This document shows, piece by piece, positions 11,301-22,732 of a stretch of 64,000 nucleotides of DNA. Origin of the DNA: Polymyxa betae (Eukaryota; Endomyxa; Phytomyxea; Plasmodiophorida; Plasmodiophoridae); assembly GCA_003693705.1 (NCBI GenBank), contig RBZT01000127.1:29103-93102 (forward strand), written 5' to 3'. The stretch's first letter is position 1, and every line of letters begins with the position of its first letter. Position numbers and translations under genes: made by a program. The notes below the pieces were generated by a model. That model had not been told where the DNA came from. It made no database searches and saw nothing but the letters and a program-made list of their open reading frames with translations.

Positions 11301-14300
11301 AATGGCCATGGAGGCGAATATATCACGTAGAGTAACCTCAAGCCGGGTTGTAGCTGTACTCGATATTGAGCCGCGCCAATCGTTCTGAATGGCTTTGAGA
11401 ACTTTCTGGGCATGATCTAGTTCTGTTCGAGCTCTTTTACCATTCTCTACAGCCTCATTATATTGCGATCTCAGCTGAGATTCAGATTCTTTCCATCGGT
11501 CTGCGACATGACCAGATTCCACAATTATGGTGGCAATCTGGGCCAGTATTTCCAGGCATCGTACGTGGCACTTGTTAGGAGATTGCAAGCCTGTCTTGGT
11601 TACAATTAAGATACCTGATCCCAGTGTTACTGCCGTGGAGATAAATGTTTGTGATAGAAGTGGGTATTGGCAAAGAGTTGAGTCGTTATGATGGCAATGA
11701 TCATTGGTAACTGTTGACGACACTAACAATTGTGCTAGATCATGATCCAGAATTTGAACGCCTTCCAATAATAAGGTATTGTCAGTAATAATCGGAATGT
11801 ATCGGCCTTGATTGTACTGGATCAGATTTGCAAATTTATCCATTATTGAATGGAGAGCTGTATGACCACCAGATCTCAGCTGCTGAATGGCTTCATTATG
11901 AATCCAGTTCATCACTGAGAAAAAGTCTGATAGAAATGTGTTCTCGTGACGGCATTGTTGTAATGCTTGTGTAGAGATGTTCATGGATTGTGACATTTGA
12001 TCCATATTATGACGTAGAAGTAGAGCAGATGCTGCTGATCTGGACACATAATCGCAGAACTCAATCTGTGATATATTCCATGCATTACTGCTAAATATCA
12101 ACAGCAAATAATCACTGAAAAGTCCTGAACGCAATACAAAATTTGATTGCAACTGATGGTCAACATCTTGAGCACAAATTCGAAGTAGGTCAATAGCAAC
12201 ATCAGTGGGTACAGAGACTGTTCGATTAGTTGGTGTCAGGTTCAGGATTCGCTCATCAACGTCGTTCTTTGACATCAAACGAACTTGACATGGTATGAGA
12301 AGCTCCTGGACGGTACCAAGGAATCTCTCGAATGACATAGCATTGTCAAATACATCCATAGTTAAATGAAGTAATCGCTGAAAGGAGCAGGACTTAGAAT
12401 TAGCCTGGGCCAGTGTTTCATTGGCTTCAGAAAGCTCAGCTTGTTGTGTATCAAGTTGAACTAATAATGAGGACACTTGGATCAGATACTGTATCCATAA
12501 TCCTAATATTGAACAAAATAATCGCGCTTGATCGTTATTCACAGATTGATCGGTCTCTGGTCCTACAGCAAGACATACGCCCAAAACATTATGTTCACTA
12601 TCTAGTATTGGTAAACCAATCACTGATTTCTTATCCCTAATTAATCACATCTCACACACAATCAGACACATAATATCCAATATTTCAATTACCCATCGGC
12701 AATGGTCGAGCTGGGCCAGATTGATCGCAGATCTTTGAATTGGACCCGACTTTCGGTAATGTCCTTAGACGAGCAGGTCTGCTCCAGGACTTCTGATAGA
12801 TCTGTGCAGCATGTATTACGAAATTGGTTACTTTGAGTCATATCCCGGTTACCTGAATTCAGTTCTATCATTGATGTTAAGGTTCTTAAATCAGTATATT
12901 TCAGTAATTTTTCTGTGCCAAAAACGAAGAACTGTTCCAATCCACTAAGGGATTTCCAAAATATCAGGCCGCTTTCCTCCAACATCTCACGAATATTCAT
13001 AGATAGGCCTGGGGATATCTTCCAAATCGTCTCCACAAACCTGGAAGCTAACGATGCTGCTTCACCCAATTGTAACGCTCTTTTACTGATTTTTGTCAAA
13101 CGTGACACCTGGGCTGATAACAAAACCTGCATTCGTTGACGGCTCTGACGTTCAGTCTGAGCCAGCTTAATAGCGGGTTCCAATCTATATGGATTGGGTG
13201 AGTATTGCCAAGGTTCGGTGAAATGAGTTGGTCCTCTACCGATCCTGGAGTTTCAGTGAGCTTCGATAAGATCGAACCATATCGAGTAGAATATTAGAGA
13301 CACTCTCGAGGAACTTTTGGTCGCTGCTTGAGAATCGAGATCGATTCCCTGTCTCCAGATCACATTTATTGCACACACGAATAACGCCCAATACTCCCTG
13401 GTTGATAACAGTTCAAACCTGAAATATTGTTGTGCTAATCACCATGAGCTGACCTCTTTATCGGTACCAATTGCCGACATCAGCAATGATCGTGGTTTGG
13501 GAGATGATTTCAACCCGTATGGAATTCCATCATATTCCTCATTGTATGCATCGGGTACGTCATCTTCATGATAGAAAGCCGACATCCTGTTTATACTGCC
13601 CTCAAAAAATCATCATGGTTTAGAGTTTGTCATACCTGGAAACTGCCACCTGCGTCAACAAACACACCTCATCGATTGGACATCGCACTGTCTTCAAACT
13701 TCCGGTCGTACTGGACTCCGGCCCCGATGTCCACAGGTATGTGCATGTTTGATCGAACAGCCAGAGTTGGGCACATTCCGCACCCAGAAATTTGGCCTAA
13801 CCATGTTTCGAATTAGGTTTGCAATTTCGTCAAAAGAGCGCTATTACCAAAGGACACGTATCAGGCCCGAAAACGTTATGCAATCCTTTAGACAAGGTAA
13901 CAGTTCGTGCACATTCAATTAATGAATTTGCCATCTGTAGCTGGGTCTGTAATCGTCCCAGCTCTTTACATTCATGTGTACTCTTCTGAGTTAATTCTAT
14001 TAATTTCCATTGATAAGCCATCAGCATATTGAGACGTGCAGAGACTGCTTTCATGCCCCAGAGCTCCACTCGACTAAATTCCTTCCCCTTTCCAATATAA
14101 GCGCATAACTGTCCCCTCCATCCAGCATTTTCAGCTGAATCCAGATCCTCATTTAAGGCCGGAGACATTGAGAAATCTGCACGAGAATAAGTAAGCGAAC
14201 CGGGCTATCCAACATTGTTCTGACGTGATATTGGTGAGGAATTGCTGATTGTTTCGGAATCAGGAAGCCAGCGATACCACATTTTCCCAATGCGAATCTG

Positions 14301-17300
14301 TTGATATATTTTAGTAAAATCCTGCACATCATAATGATCTGACCTGAAACATATCAGTCTGCGTAATAATAACAGACAGGGCAATGAGGGCGCCTTCCGC
14401 CACAGCTCGAACAGCGGTAGGTTCATCAACAGGGTTAATCAGATCAGTTTTAACAGCCAATGCATTCATAATGCGAATCATCTCTTCATTCTCTGCTTCA
14501 AGCTGTGCTAATTGTTCAGATGGTCCACTGGTTGACGATATATTCAGATCTTCAGAATGTTTCAGGGACGGTCTAGATCTTGGTGTAACAGGTTCACTGT
14601 TAACAACAATCTCAGACTCCATTGAAAAGATTTTCTTTCGGGTAGGTCGACGAGAACCGGCGCGACTGGACCTATGTGAAGATATTGTCGATGTGACCGA
14701 TGGCGATCGCGATGGTGATCTCATAACGGCTGCGACCGTGACCGGCTCGGTTGCAGTGGCATTCAAAGATCGTCCGGAATCCCCAGAGCCGTACGATTGC
14801 GATTCTTCAGCGATATCAGAAATGCTATCGCTGGGACCGAATATGCTCTGCAGGTTGAGATTCTTCATATCTAACGATGAGATAACACGTTCATGAAGAC
14901 GTCGGGGTCGGGGAGGTGATAGAGGCAGTTCATCTTGCACGTCAGGCACTATCTTGGGTAGAACATATTCAATCTCACCGCCCATGAACTCGATCGTATC
15001 AGCGCTATCATCGGTTTCGATAATCAATGCTGCCATCACTTCGTTCACTTCTTCGATATCGCGACCTTCACCTGAACGTGATAATCGTCGAAATGACGAC
15101 CTTTTCAGTAGCGGTGAATTGATCTCTGACTTGGCCAATGGTAACGAGACTGGTTTTGTATCCAGATTGTTGATTAAAACATGTCGAGTTGTTCGCTTAT
15201 TGTCAGCGCTCTCCGAATCGGAATTACCAGTGGCTGTTGCTTCCAATAAATTCGAGACCGATCCGGCATGAAGCAGAGCAAAGCTTTTGATTCGTGCTTC
15301 AGCCGAAGTTGAACGGGTAATGCTGGGTCCGGCATCATCTTGTTCAGTATCGCTATTAAATTCTGTCGACATCCAATCCCTCCATGCTGAGACCGGCTCT
15401 GACGATGATCCTGTTAGATCCACGTTCATACGTCCGGCGAATGATTCGATCATATTGGCATCAATCTGGTCACCGTTTGTCAACGATGACGATCGGGATA
15501 AACGAACATCGTCATCAGATAGCATAATAGTGGAATTAACCCGAACCGCAGAAGGTGGTTTATGGACTTCTTCCATGGGTATCACTGCTGTCTGATTAGA
15601 TTCAATCGGTTGCGGTTCGTCGTCAACAGGTCGATGGCGCATTGTCGCTGATGCATTAAACTGGTTGTGTTTTCGATCGAGAAACGACCCGCACATGTTG
15701 GCAAATATTGATAGAATTACAGAGAAGTGGTTGGCGAATTTTGTGGCTTCTACGCCGGCAAATACAACGGCAATAACTCTGCCCAGATTATCCAACCTAA
15801 GGTGACACCAACACGTCAATAACGGTACATCCTAACCAAATCATATAACACGATCTTACAATGGAGTGCAGGTGACTAAAAGAGGGTAGGCTACTTTAGC
15901 TACATGAACGTTATTTCGTATAGTGATACATCGGGAATCAATCGTCTGTTTAGCGAGACGTCTAAATGCAGGCGAATGTGAGATCTTATCAACTCTTTCA
16001 AGGCGATATGGTAACAAATGTCGCGGCATGACAGAAGCAATGGCAACCAGCTCAGCATCGAGCGCATCACGTAGCGCTGCTGCCACCTTTGTAGAGAAAT
16101 TACTTGGGTAAAGGTCGCCAGACTCACCATCGAACAACTTCGTAATTAGTTCGCAACCATTAACCTGGGCTTTATATCGATCACGGTCAAGAGTGATAGT
16201 AGAAAGATCCTTTTCAAATCCTTCGAATTGATCTCGTACACGACGTTCACGACGTAATGCGGTACATAGCCTTCTGCAAAATAGCTTTACCATCTCTAGA
16301 TCTGTGCTGGTAAATTGTTGTCCATCATTCTTTCCGATCAATTCCACGACTCCATAATCAATAGATTCGCCGTCTGCATTTGTATCAAATGCTGGGACAC
16401 ATAACAGTGATGAACAACGGCGATAATCGAAATCGGCTGGAACATCGATTTCTGGATCGAATTCGTGATGATTCAGCAGAGCGTCATTAAGCATAGTATG
16501 CTGTCTTCTAATCTGAACAGAGCCAACAATCCCAAATCCCAGCTTCTTTCGGTGTTCACTAGCAGCATTCGCATGGTCCCCGCTAAAACATATCAACTCT
16601 TTGCTCTCCTCAGAGATGAGCCATATTCGACAGACTTGGCATTTGAGTGCAGATTGTAATTGGGTCTGAGCCCAGGATAATACTGAAGAGTTTCGGGCTC
16701 TCTCTGATTCTATATTGCTGACAATCGTGATCATATTCAAAAGTATTTCGCAGCGTTCAGCACTGGATGCTTCTTTCTCTTTGAGGTTTAAAGAGTTTAA
16801 ACGGAGTCGTAAAACATCAGCGGCAAGTTTGGCAGAATCGATTTGAGAGGAAGTGGAAACCCCTTCCAGATAGAGAGCATTTTTTGCAGTATCGCCATTT
16901 TCAAGTATTGGGTAGCAGGCAAATGAGTCTCTCCTGATGGTTTTCTTGAGATTGGCACTTTCTTGAACAATCTCTGGACAGGTTCGTATCTTCTTTGATG
17001 ATGTATCAAGAAGAGTAGCTGCTGTGCATGGAATAGAAGAGGATATAATACTCTCTAATCCTTTTTCTGATACTTTTGGTGACCAATCGCAGAGATATTG
17101 TACCATATTAGAAAGGGACCCGATTTGCTTCTGATGTTCCTCATTTGATTGTGACATGATTTCATGACGAACGGTCAGTAATCTTTCCTCAAATGCCTTC
17201 TGCGATGAGGCAATCTGCATCTCTAGATCATTAACGCGCTCTTTCAATGTTTGACTTTGCTGGGATTCCACCTTGAGATTCAACAATGCTTCTTGTAAAT

Positions 17301-17640
17301 CTAACTTCACAATCTCATTCTCCCTTCTTATCTTAGAATTTTCGGATTTTAAGCTTTCACTTTCGGCTTGTATTTCTTTAATCTCATTGGATTTAGCAAC
17401 ATCTGTGCGATAAAGAGAGATGTCGGATCTGTTGATATTGGCGAACACAGCTTGATCAGGAATCACCGATGCTACCGACCCATTTGTAGGCGAAATAGAA
17501 ATCGGGACATCATGTAAAATTTGCTTGATATCTGCATCGGTATCTTGAGTGATCTGTTCGGCGAGCCGAGAGAACATTGTCTTCCATTTGAGATCGTCGG
17601 CCTGGTCATCTGCCGACTCTGAATCGGTCTCCATTGACAC
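8330..17640 (-). CDS. Giant tandem-GAF-domain coiled-coil protein, 16 exons, 2844 residues
   Basis: Sixteen exons join with consistent phase at every boundary: 17640-15860, 15796-14344, 14297-14225, 14176-13848, 13796-13636, 13586-13454, 13397-13240, 13184-12693, 12636-10965, 10912-10711, 10659-10294, 10253-9739, 9684-9500, 9449-9334, 9284-9049, 8992-8330. After an N-terminal coiled coil (about residues 60-200) come GAF domains near 315-465 and 505-640, a Ser-rich disordered region (about 640-1040), then further GAF or GAF-like units near 1180-1353, 1400-1574, 1610-1740, 1760-1925, 1960-2080, 2085-2265, 2290-2445 and 2500-2665, and a C-terminal coiled coil to 2844. Clear GAF strands include EGVLGVIRVCNK, LDSEHNVLGVCLAV, SGLLQLVN and QQRIIGVVEI. 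No kinase, cyclase, phosphodiesterase or HD domain is visible. GAF domains bind small ligands such as cyclic nucleotides or dimerise; function here is unknown. Several middle units are called from pattern only. Confidence 0.85.
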
Positions 17641-18664
17641 TGTTGCACAGATATATGAAGCTATGAAGTCATGAAGTCATGCTATTATCTGCTGAAGATA
17701 TAAACAAGTTATAGTTGTATCTCAGGATTCTAGCCCTATATCAATAGTTAGGTCAACTTCACCTGTTATGTAACATTAAATACATACAAGTGCAATGTAA
17801 AGCAGCAGCCCAATCTCGAATAGGAATACCGGTACGGTCTGTTCAAGTCAGCAACAATTATTGTCAATGTACTGAGCAACCAACTTCATATCTGCTATCC
17901 TCTGAACATGTTTTTACATCTGTTATTCTATCCCGGAATTAAATATTTGGTCGGAATCATATACACAGTATCTTGTCTTATCGAATTGTCGCAGTTATGC
18001 GGGAGTTGGCATTTGGGTCAGCCTCAGACAGCATGAACGACCTGAGCTAGATCGTAAAACGATTCCGGACTACAGTTGTTATGATCAAGTAAGCCATACG
18101 AATTAATGACCAACAGCAATGGTATTTCTGGTAAGAAGATGATATAGACAGACATTACATGGTATTGTTACAAGTGAAAAGTGACAGAGATGAGAGATAA
18201 ACTGGTGACTACTGACTAGGGTTTGTACTGTATTGTTACTGGTTAGATAGTACATGTGTATATAGACTAGCTATGTGTACACAACGAGTGGAACAGTACA
18301 GGAATTCAAGTGGTGAGAAACCCTAATGGCAGTCAATGTGCGTCACTGGACCAGCTCGTGACCAAGTCTAAATCATGGTCACGAGCTGGTCCAGTAGTAC
18401 AGAGGTAGACATGCACTAGTTACTATTAGCATGCCATTTCAGATATTATTCATCATCATCTCTGACATATAGACACAGATATTCATATATATTAGGGGTT
18501 GGAATCCTGATCCTCTGGCTAATACCATGTACTAATTAGTTATTGTAGTAGAGTCGGCCCCGATCTATTCATCAATATCATCATCAGATCTCACGGTACC
18601 TGATCAATATATTCAGAATTCTCATTCTGACACATCATCCATTTACTTACAAAATTAATATCAA
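17641..18664. other. Divergent intergenic region upstream of the giant GAF gene
   Basis: About 1 kb separates the starts of the GAF gene (minus) and the KOW gene (plus), so it should hold both promoters. No coding frame is convincing. The only strong structure is a perfect inverted repeat at 18345-18395, annotated separately. Confidence 0.5.
18345..18395. repeat. Perfect 20-base inverted repeat with 11-base spacer
   Basis: The arms at 18345-18364 (actggaccagctcgtgacca) and 18376-18395 are exact reverse complements, separated by agtctaaatca. It would form a 20-pair hairpin as RNA or a cruciform as DNA. It stands between two divergent genes. A microRNA-like hairpin, a transcription-factor palindrome or a relic of a mobile element are all possible; the sequence does not decide. 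Confidence 0.9.
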
Positions 18665-19258
18665 ATGGCAACTGCAGATGATAGCCTTCTACTTAACAAA
18701 TGGTTACTTCAACGTGTCTTCATACGCAAGGGCCGGTACGTCGGTCATCTGGGTCAGGTTGTTGGCTCTATCAATGGTCGTGTTCGGGTCCAGATTGGTG
18801 ATGATATAGTTAATAAGCAGGAATGTCAATTAGAGCTATATGATGCATCACTACATTCATCAATGAATGATATTATACCTGGTATTAGTAAACCTATACG
18901 TCCACCTACAAGATCATCACCAAGTCTTATTGGATCTCGAGTTCGAATATTGAATGGCAAATTTGGTGGTTATTGTGGCCTTGTTAGTAAAGGTGGTAAT
19001 GGATACTTTGCTGTACACATCGATACTGGTCTCAACAATTCTAATCCTTCATCAATTGTCATGAAACGCAGCTCTGAGCTGGTTATATTATCAAATAGTA
19101 CATGCAAGGAGCAAGGAGAGACGATTACTATGACAAGTAATAATAATGAAGATGTACACAAGGCTGCTATTATATTACTTGATTTAATGCAATCAGAGAT
19201 CGGATCAAGGAAAAGATGTCGATCACCAGATCGATTTGAGACAATTGAGGGATTTTGA
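18665..19258 (+). CDS. Two-KOW-domain protein of unknown function
   Basis: This intronless 197-residue product has two KOW-like modules: residues about 19-45 with RKGRYVGHLGQVVG, and about 87-121 with GSRVRILNGKFGGYCGLV. KOW motifs are small beta barrels that bind RNA or RNA polymerase and occur in ribosomal proteins, Spt5 and splicing factors. The spacer is Pro/Ser-rich and the C terminus ends in a short helix and a basic SRKRCRSPDR patch, suggestive of nuclear RNA work (inference). It is far shorter than Spt5 and lacks an NGN domain. I do not recognise an exact family. Confidence 0.75.
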   Translation: MATADDSLLLNKWLLQRVFIRKGRYVGHLGQVVGSINGRVRVQIGDDIVNKQECQLELYDASLHSSMNDIIPGISKPIRPPTRSSPSLIGSRVRILNGKFGGYCGLVSKGGNGYFAVHIDTGLNNSNPSSIVMKRSSELVILSNSTCKEQGETITMTSNNNEDVHKAAIILLDLMQSEIGSRKRCRSPDRFETIEGF

Positions 19259-20191
19259 TCTAGATGATGATCTAGATCAGAGAGGACTTCATATATCATA
19301 CTCATATGATTCTGCTTAGATCTATCTAATTTATCATTAGACAGATCTATGTTCACCTATGAATAATGACATTCTTAATACATCTATTGAGTATTGGATA
19401 TAATTCGATCTGAAACTAAATTCAATTAATGATGTATCTCTACAGACACCCAGTCGATAATTATATTCAGATATCACAATCAATGCCCAAAAGTTCAGTT
19501 TACAATTGCAATTTCTATATCAACAAATTTACTCTTCAAACAATACCATCACATCAATCAGGTTGGTGTCGTGGACCAGTATGTTCGTCAATCCCAATGT
19601 ATCGTTTCTGCGAATGATAACCTAAGGACGTAGTAATGCAGACCATATTTTTCAAGTGTTGATCGAGCTCTGAATGACCAGTAGTAAATAGAGTAGAGAA
19701 TAGAATGAAATAATATATATGCATGCATACAGTATTAGAGCCATATATCCTGCAATGAATCGGTTTAAGTATCTAGTTTTGGCAGCTATCTCAGTGACTA
19801 TTAACATTGATATAAAATTACATATCAGCAGTCAGCTATCGCATAGATAGTTCAAATTTTAAAATTTGAAATTACAAGTATTCAATCCACTAAAATAGGT
19901 CAAGCAGAACTTCTACATTTGCCACTTAAACGTTTTGCATAATAGATAGTATAAACCAATATGACAAAATCGACTGATAAACTAGTTACAAGTCTGAAAA
20001 TACATCAATGAAGATCGTTTTGGACCGTAAATGAGTGGCATATTTCATCATAGTGAGAAGTCTTGTTATGATGTTAGAGATAATCGAATATCCTATATCG
20101 ATGAATGGACCCGGTTTCATATGAATACCGACATACTGGCCCTCTCAACTAAATTCATTTGTTTAATACTTGAATAATTTGTAAAGCGAAC
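19259..20191. other. Intergenic region, nothing recognised
   Basis: This 0.9-kb AT-rich stretch carries only short random frames. The expected content is the 3' end of the KOW gene and the promoter of the metallo-beta-lactamase-fold gene. No repeat or RNA gene was found by eye. Confidence 0.5.
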
Positions 20192-21112
20192 ATGACCGAG
20201 CTTATAGCTGGATGTCTGTATCGATTAACAGGCGATAAGGAGGGAGGACATCATAATTCCTATGCATTAATTAATGATAGACGTGAGATTATGCTATTTG
20301 ATGGTATTATGCCACAAGCCATACCTGCTATATCTGCTATCTTGGGCATTAATAATCTAAGTATATATTAGTAGTAAGAACTCACAACCAGAGAATCTTA
20401 ATATCATATCTAGTCGGGGTCATACTCACCCATCGACATATCCCGGCTATCGTTGGACGTGAAGGGATTGAGGAATGGCGAGCTAGATTCGGGAAGGATG
20501 TCCCATTCTTTCTATCTATCTCAGAGGCATCACATCGATCAGCTATGGAGGCATTGCCTCTATATGATAAATACATAGATCCAGTTAATAATCGGATCTT
20601 GACTGAATTTGGTATCGAGACGATCCCATTCCCTGGACATACTCAAGGAAGCTGTCTCTTCTATCATCAAGATAAACAGATGATATTTACTGGAGGTAGG
20701 TCTTCTCATCCTGATTTCTCTTCCATACTGCTACAATTGTTCTGATCATTGTTGTTTTATAGCTATATTATTGTTTGATTTGCTTGCTATTTGCAATATT
20801 ACAGACAAATAATTGTTGCTGCCAGATTGTGCAACGGGTCCAGGAGGCACATTCCGATCGGGTCAGGATAAATGGGTTCGTCCACCTAATAACTTATCGG
20901 AAGATGATGAACGTCTTCGTTCGAATTGGAAGAATTTTTTGAAATCGAGCGGAGGTCAGTTCTTTGGTGGGCGATCGGTTCGTTCGGTGATTCCTGGTCA
21001 TGGTGAATGTATTATCGATCAAGATCAAGATCACATTGATCAACTTTTATTAAATTTAACAACTGATCAACTTACACCAAACCTTAATGTAAGCTCGATG
21101 AGATCTGAATGA
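20192..21112 (+). CDS. Metallo-beta-lactamase-fold protein with an incomplete metal site
   Basis: Exons 20192-20360, 20414-20695 and 20826-21112 join in phase into 245 residues. The fold is recognisable from ILTHRHI (H63, H65), PFPGHTQGS (H132), IFTGDC (D151) and VIPGHGE near the C terminus. In the canonical HxHxDH motif the Asp and third His follow two residues on; here those positions are Pro67 and Ala68. Members of this superfamily are hydrolases of thioesters, nucleic acids and other substrates using two metal ions, so either a single-metal or a non-catalytic protein is inferred. The last acceptor was chosen because an earlier candidate leaves an in-frame stop. Confidence 0.82.
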
Positions 21113-21256
21113 GTCATTAAGGTTGAACTGCAATCGATTCTGTTTTGTACTAAAGATTTTGAAGTCTCCTATAATAATAAAATCAAAATTTCCAGTCTTG
21201 CTATGATCTACTAACGAACGAATTGGCATTCATATCCCAAAAAATTTAGCCATTTA

Positions 21257-22384
21257 CTACGATTGCTTTAAATTGGCCCTAACGGTTAGCCTGGACCTTA
21301 GTCTGGTATAGATAAATCGAAACCAAATCGCTACCCAAACCGCCACCGTTACGAACAATATTCGGGAATGCTTCACCATTCCGAATCCTTTATGCAATGG
21401 CCGTGACTTAACAGCCATGTAAATAACAGTCCATAGCAGACCGGCTATATGCGAATACGAACGATCCAGAACGCCACCATGAGACGACAACAAATTACTC
21501 GTATCCTTCAGCATATGAAAACGCTAATAAAAATATCAGTAAAACTATTCGCGAAAGTTTTTAAAAAAGACCTTCCAGGTGGAAATAGAGAGATCGCCGA
21601 TGATGCCGCATATTAGCAATCCATTATACCAGAGTAAGTACGATGGATCCAATGGGTCGATCGCAATTAGAAAACAGACAAAATTACATAGAATTAATCC
21701 ACCAAAATACCCCTCCAGCGTCTTATTAGGGCTAATCTCTGGCACAGGTTTATAACGCCCGAATTTTTTTCCGATAAAGTATTGGAACGAATCCGAAGCA
21801 GCCACGATCGAAATATGAGCAATGAAATCATCTGTAGGAGAGCACGTAAACACCTAAACAGCGGTTAAAATCTCTCATTATGACATTGTGACAGCAATAG
21901 AACCTGTGTAGATGCCGTTAAGGCAAGCATGAAGAACAATACGCTAGCGATATCTTTCCATGGAGCTCGCAATACGCACATGACAATGAATATACCAATA
22001 TTTCGTATAATGGCGAACCTCCAGACTACATCTTGCTGCCATACTATCAAGTACCAATCTATACAGCTGGATATCAGGCCAGCAAATGCCACTAATCGCG
22101 ATAGCAGAAGCCTTTCCGAGGCACTCCTATGATATCCCAAAAGCAAAAGAAACGCTACCTGCCAAAGCTATTAAGAAATTCTCCAATCAGACAATCTAAG
22201 AGAATACCTCGTGCCAAACCAGACAAAGACAAAAGAACCAGACCGGAACTGGGAACCTATTCAGCACGAAGACGAAGAACATATGGAGACAGAAGCCGAC
22301 GGGTACTCGTTGGCGATACCAAGGTGAAGGTGGCTTGGTGACATGATGCAGTGCATCTGATGATGCTGATGTTGTATTGCTCAT
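21257..22384 (-). CDS. CDS1: Phosphatidate cytidylyltransferase (CDP-diacylglycerol synthase)
   Basis: Exons 22384-22208, 22167-21885, 21831-21572 and 21523-21257 join in phase into 328 residues with many hydrophobic helices. The family signature lies at the last junction: Lys240, then Arg241, KD at 246-247 and HGGVLDR at 255-261; the intron falls directly between Lys240 and Arg241. An EISPNKTLEGYFGG block precedes it. The enzyme makes CDP-diacylglycerol from CTP and phosphatidic acid at the ER, feeding phosphatidylinositol and cardiolipin synthesis. At 328 residues it is shorter than most eukaryotic homologues (about 450), mainly at the N terminus. Confidence 0.9.
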
Positions 22385-22732
22385 TAAATGACGAATACAA
22401 TTGGAACAGGACTTCTTCCCGGTGGCGCAGCCTTTACTGCTTAAATATCATCTGACTCTGCTGACGTATTATAATCTATCATTTATATATGATATCATTC
22501 TATGGTCACATCATCTCAGGGTACAATCTTCACAATGAGATCTCGCTCACTCGGGATTAATTTATGACAGATTTCATTACTGTTAAGCCCCAGCATCCCA
22601 TCTCAATCAATTCCCATACATTGAGTGGGGACAGATTTCAAGACACGGACTAAGACGAGATTCAGTTATTCGTGTCGATATCAGATTAGGAGCGTGCAAA
22701 TCGTAGCTGGGTGTTTTTTTTAGTTTTAATGA
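22385..22732. other. Short intergenic region
   Basis: About 350 bases lie between the start of the CDP-diacylglycerol synthase gene and the stop of COQ3, both on the minus strand. Nothing beyond ordinary AT-rich sequence was seen; it must contain the synthase promoter. Confidence 0.5.

Noticed and set aside
14384-15595. Several plus-strand frames of 100-170 codons inside the giant gene
   Set aside because: They are complements of the Ser-rich disordered coding region and show no independent features.
8330-17640. The possibility of nine separate GAF genes
   Set aside because: Every break between open frames is bridged by a GT..AG intron of normal size with matching phase, and no internal start or terminator is needed.
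22129-22341. 70-codon basic plus-strand frame over the CDP-diacylglycerol synthase exons
   Set aside because: It is antisense to transmembrane-coding exons; reverse-complement hydrophobic codons give charged residues.
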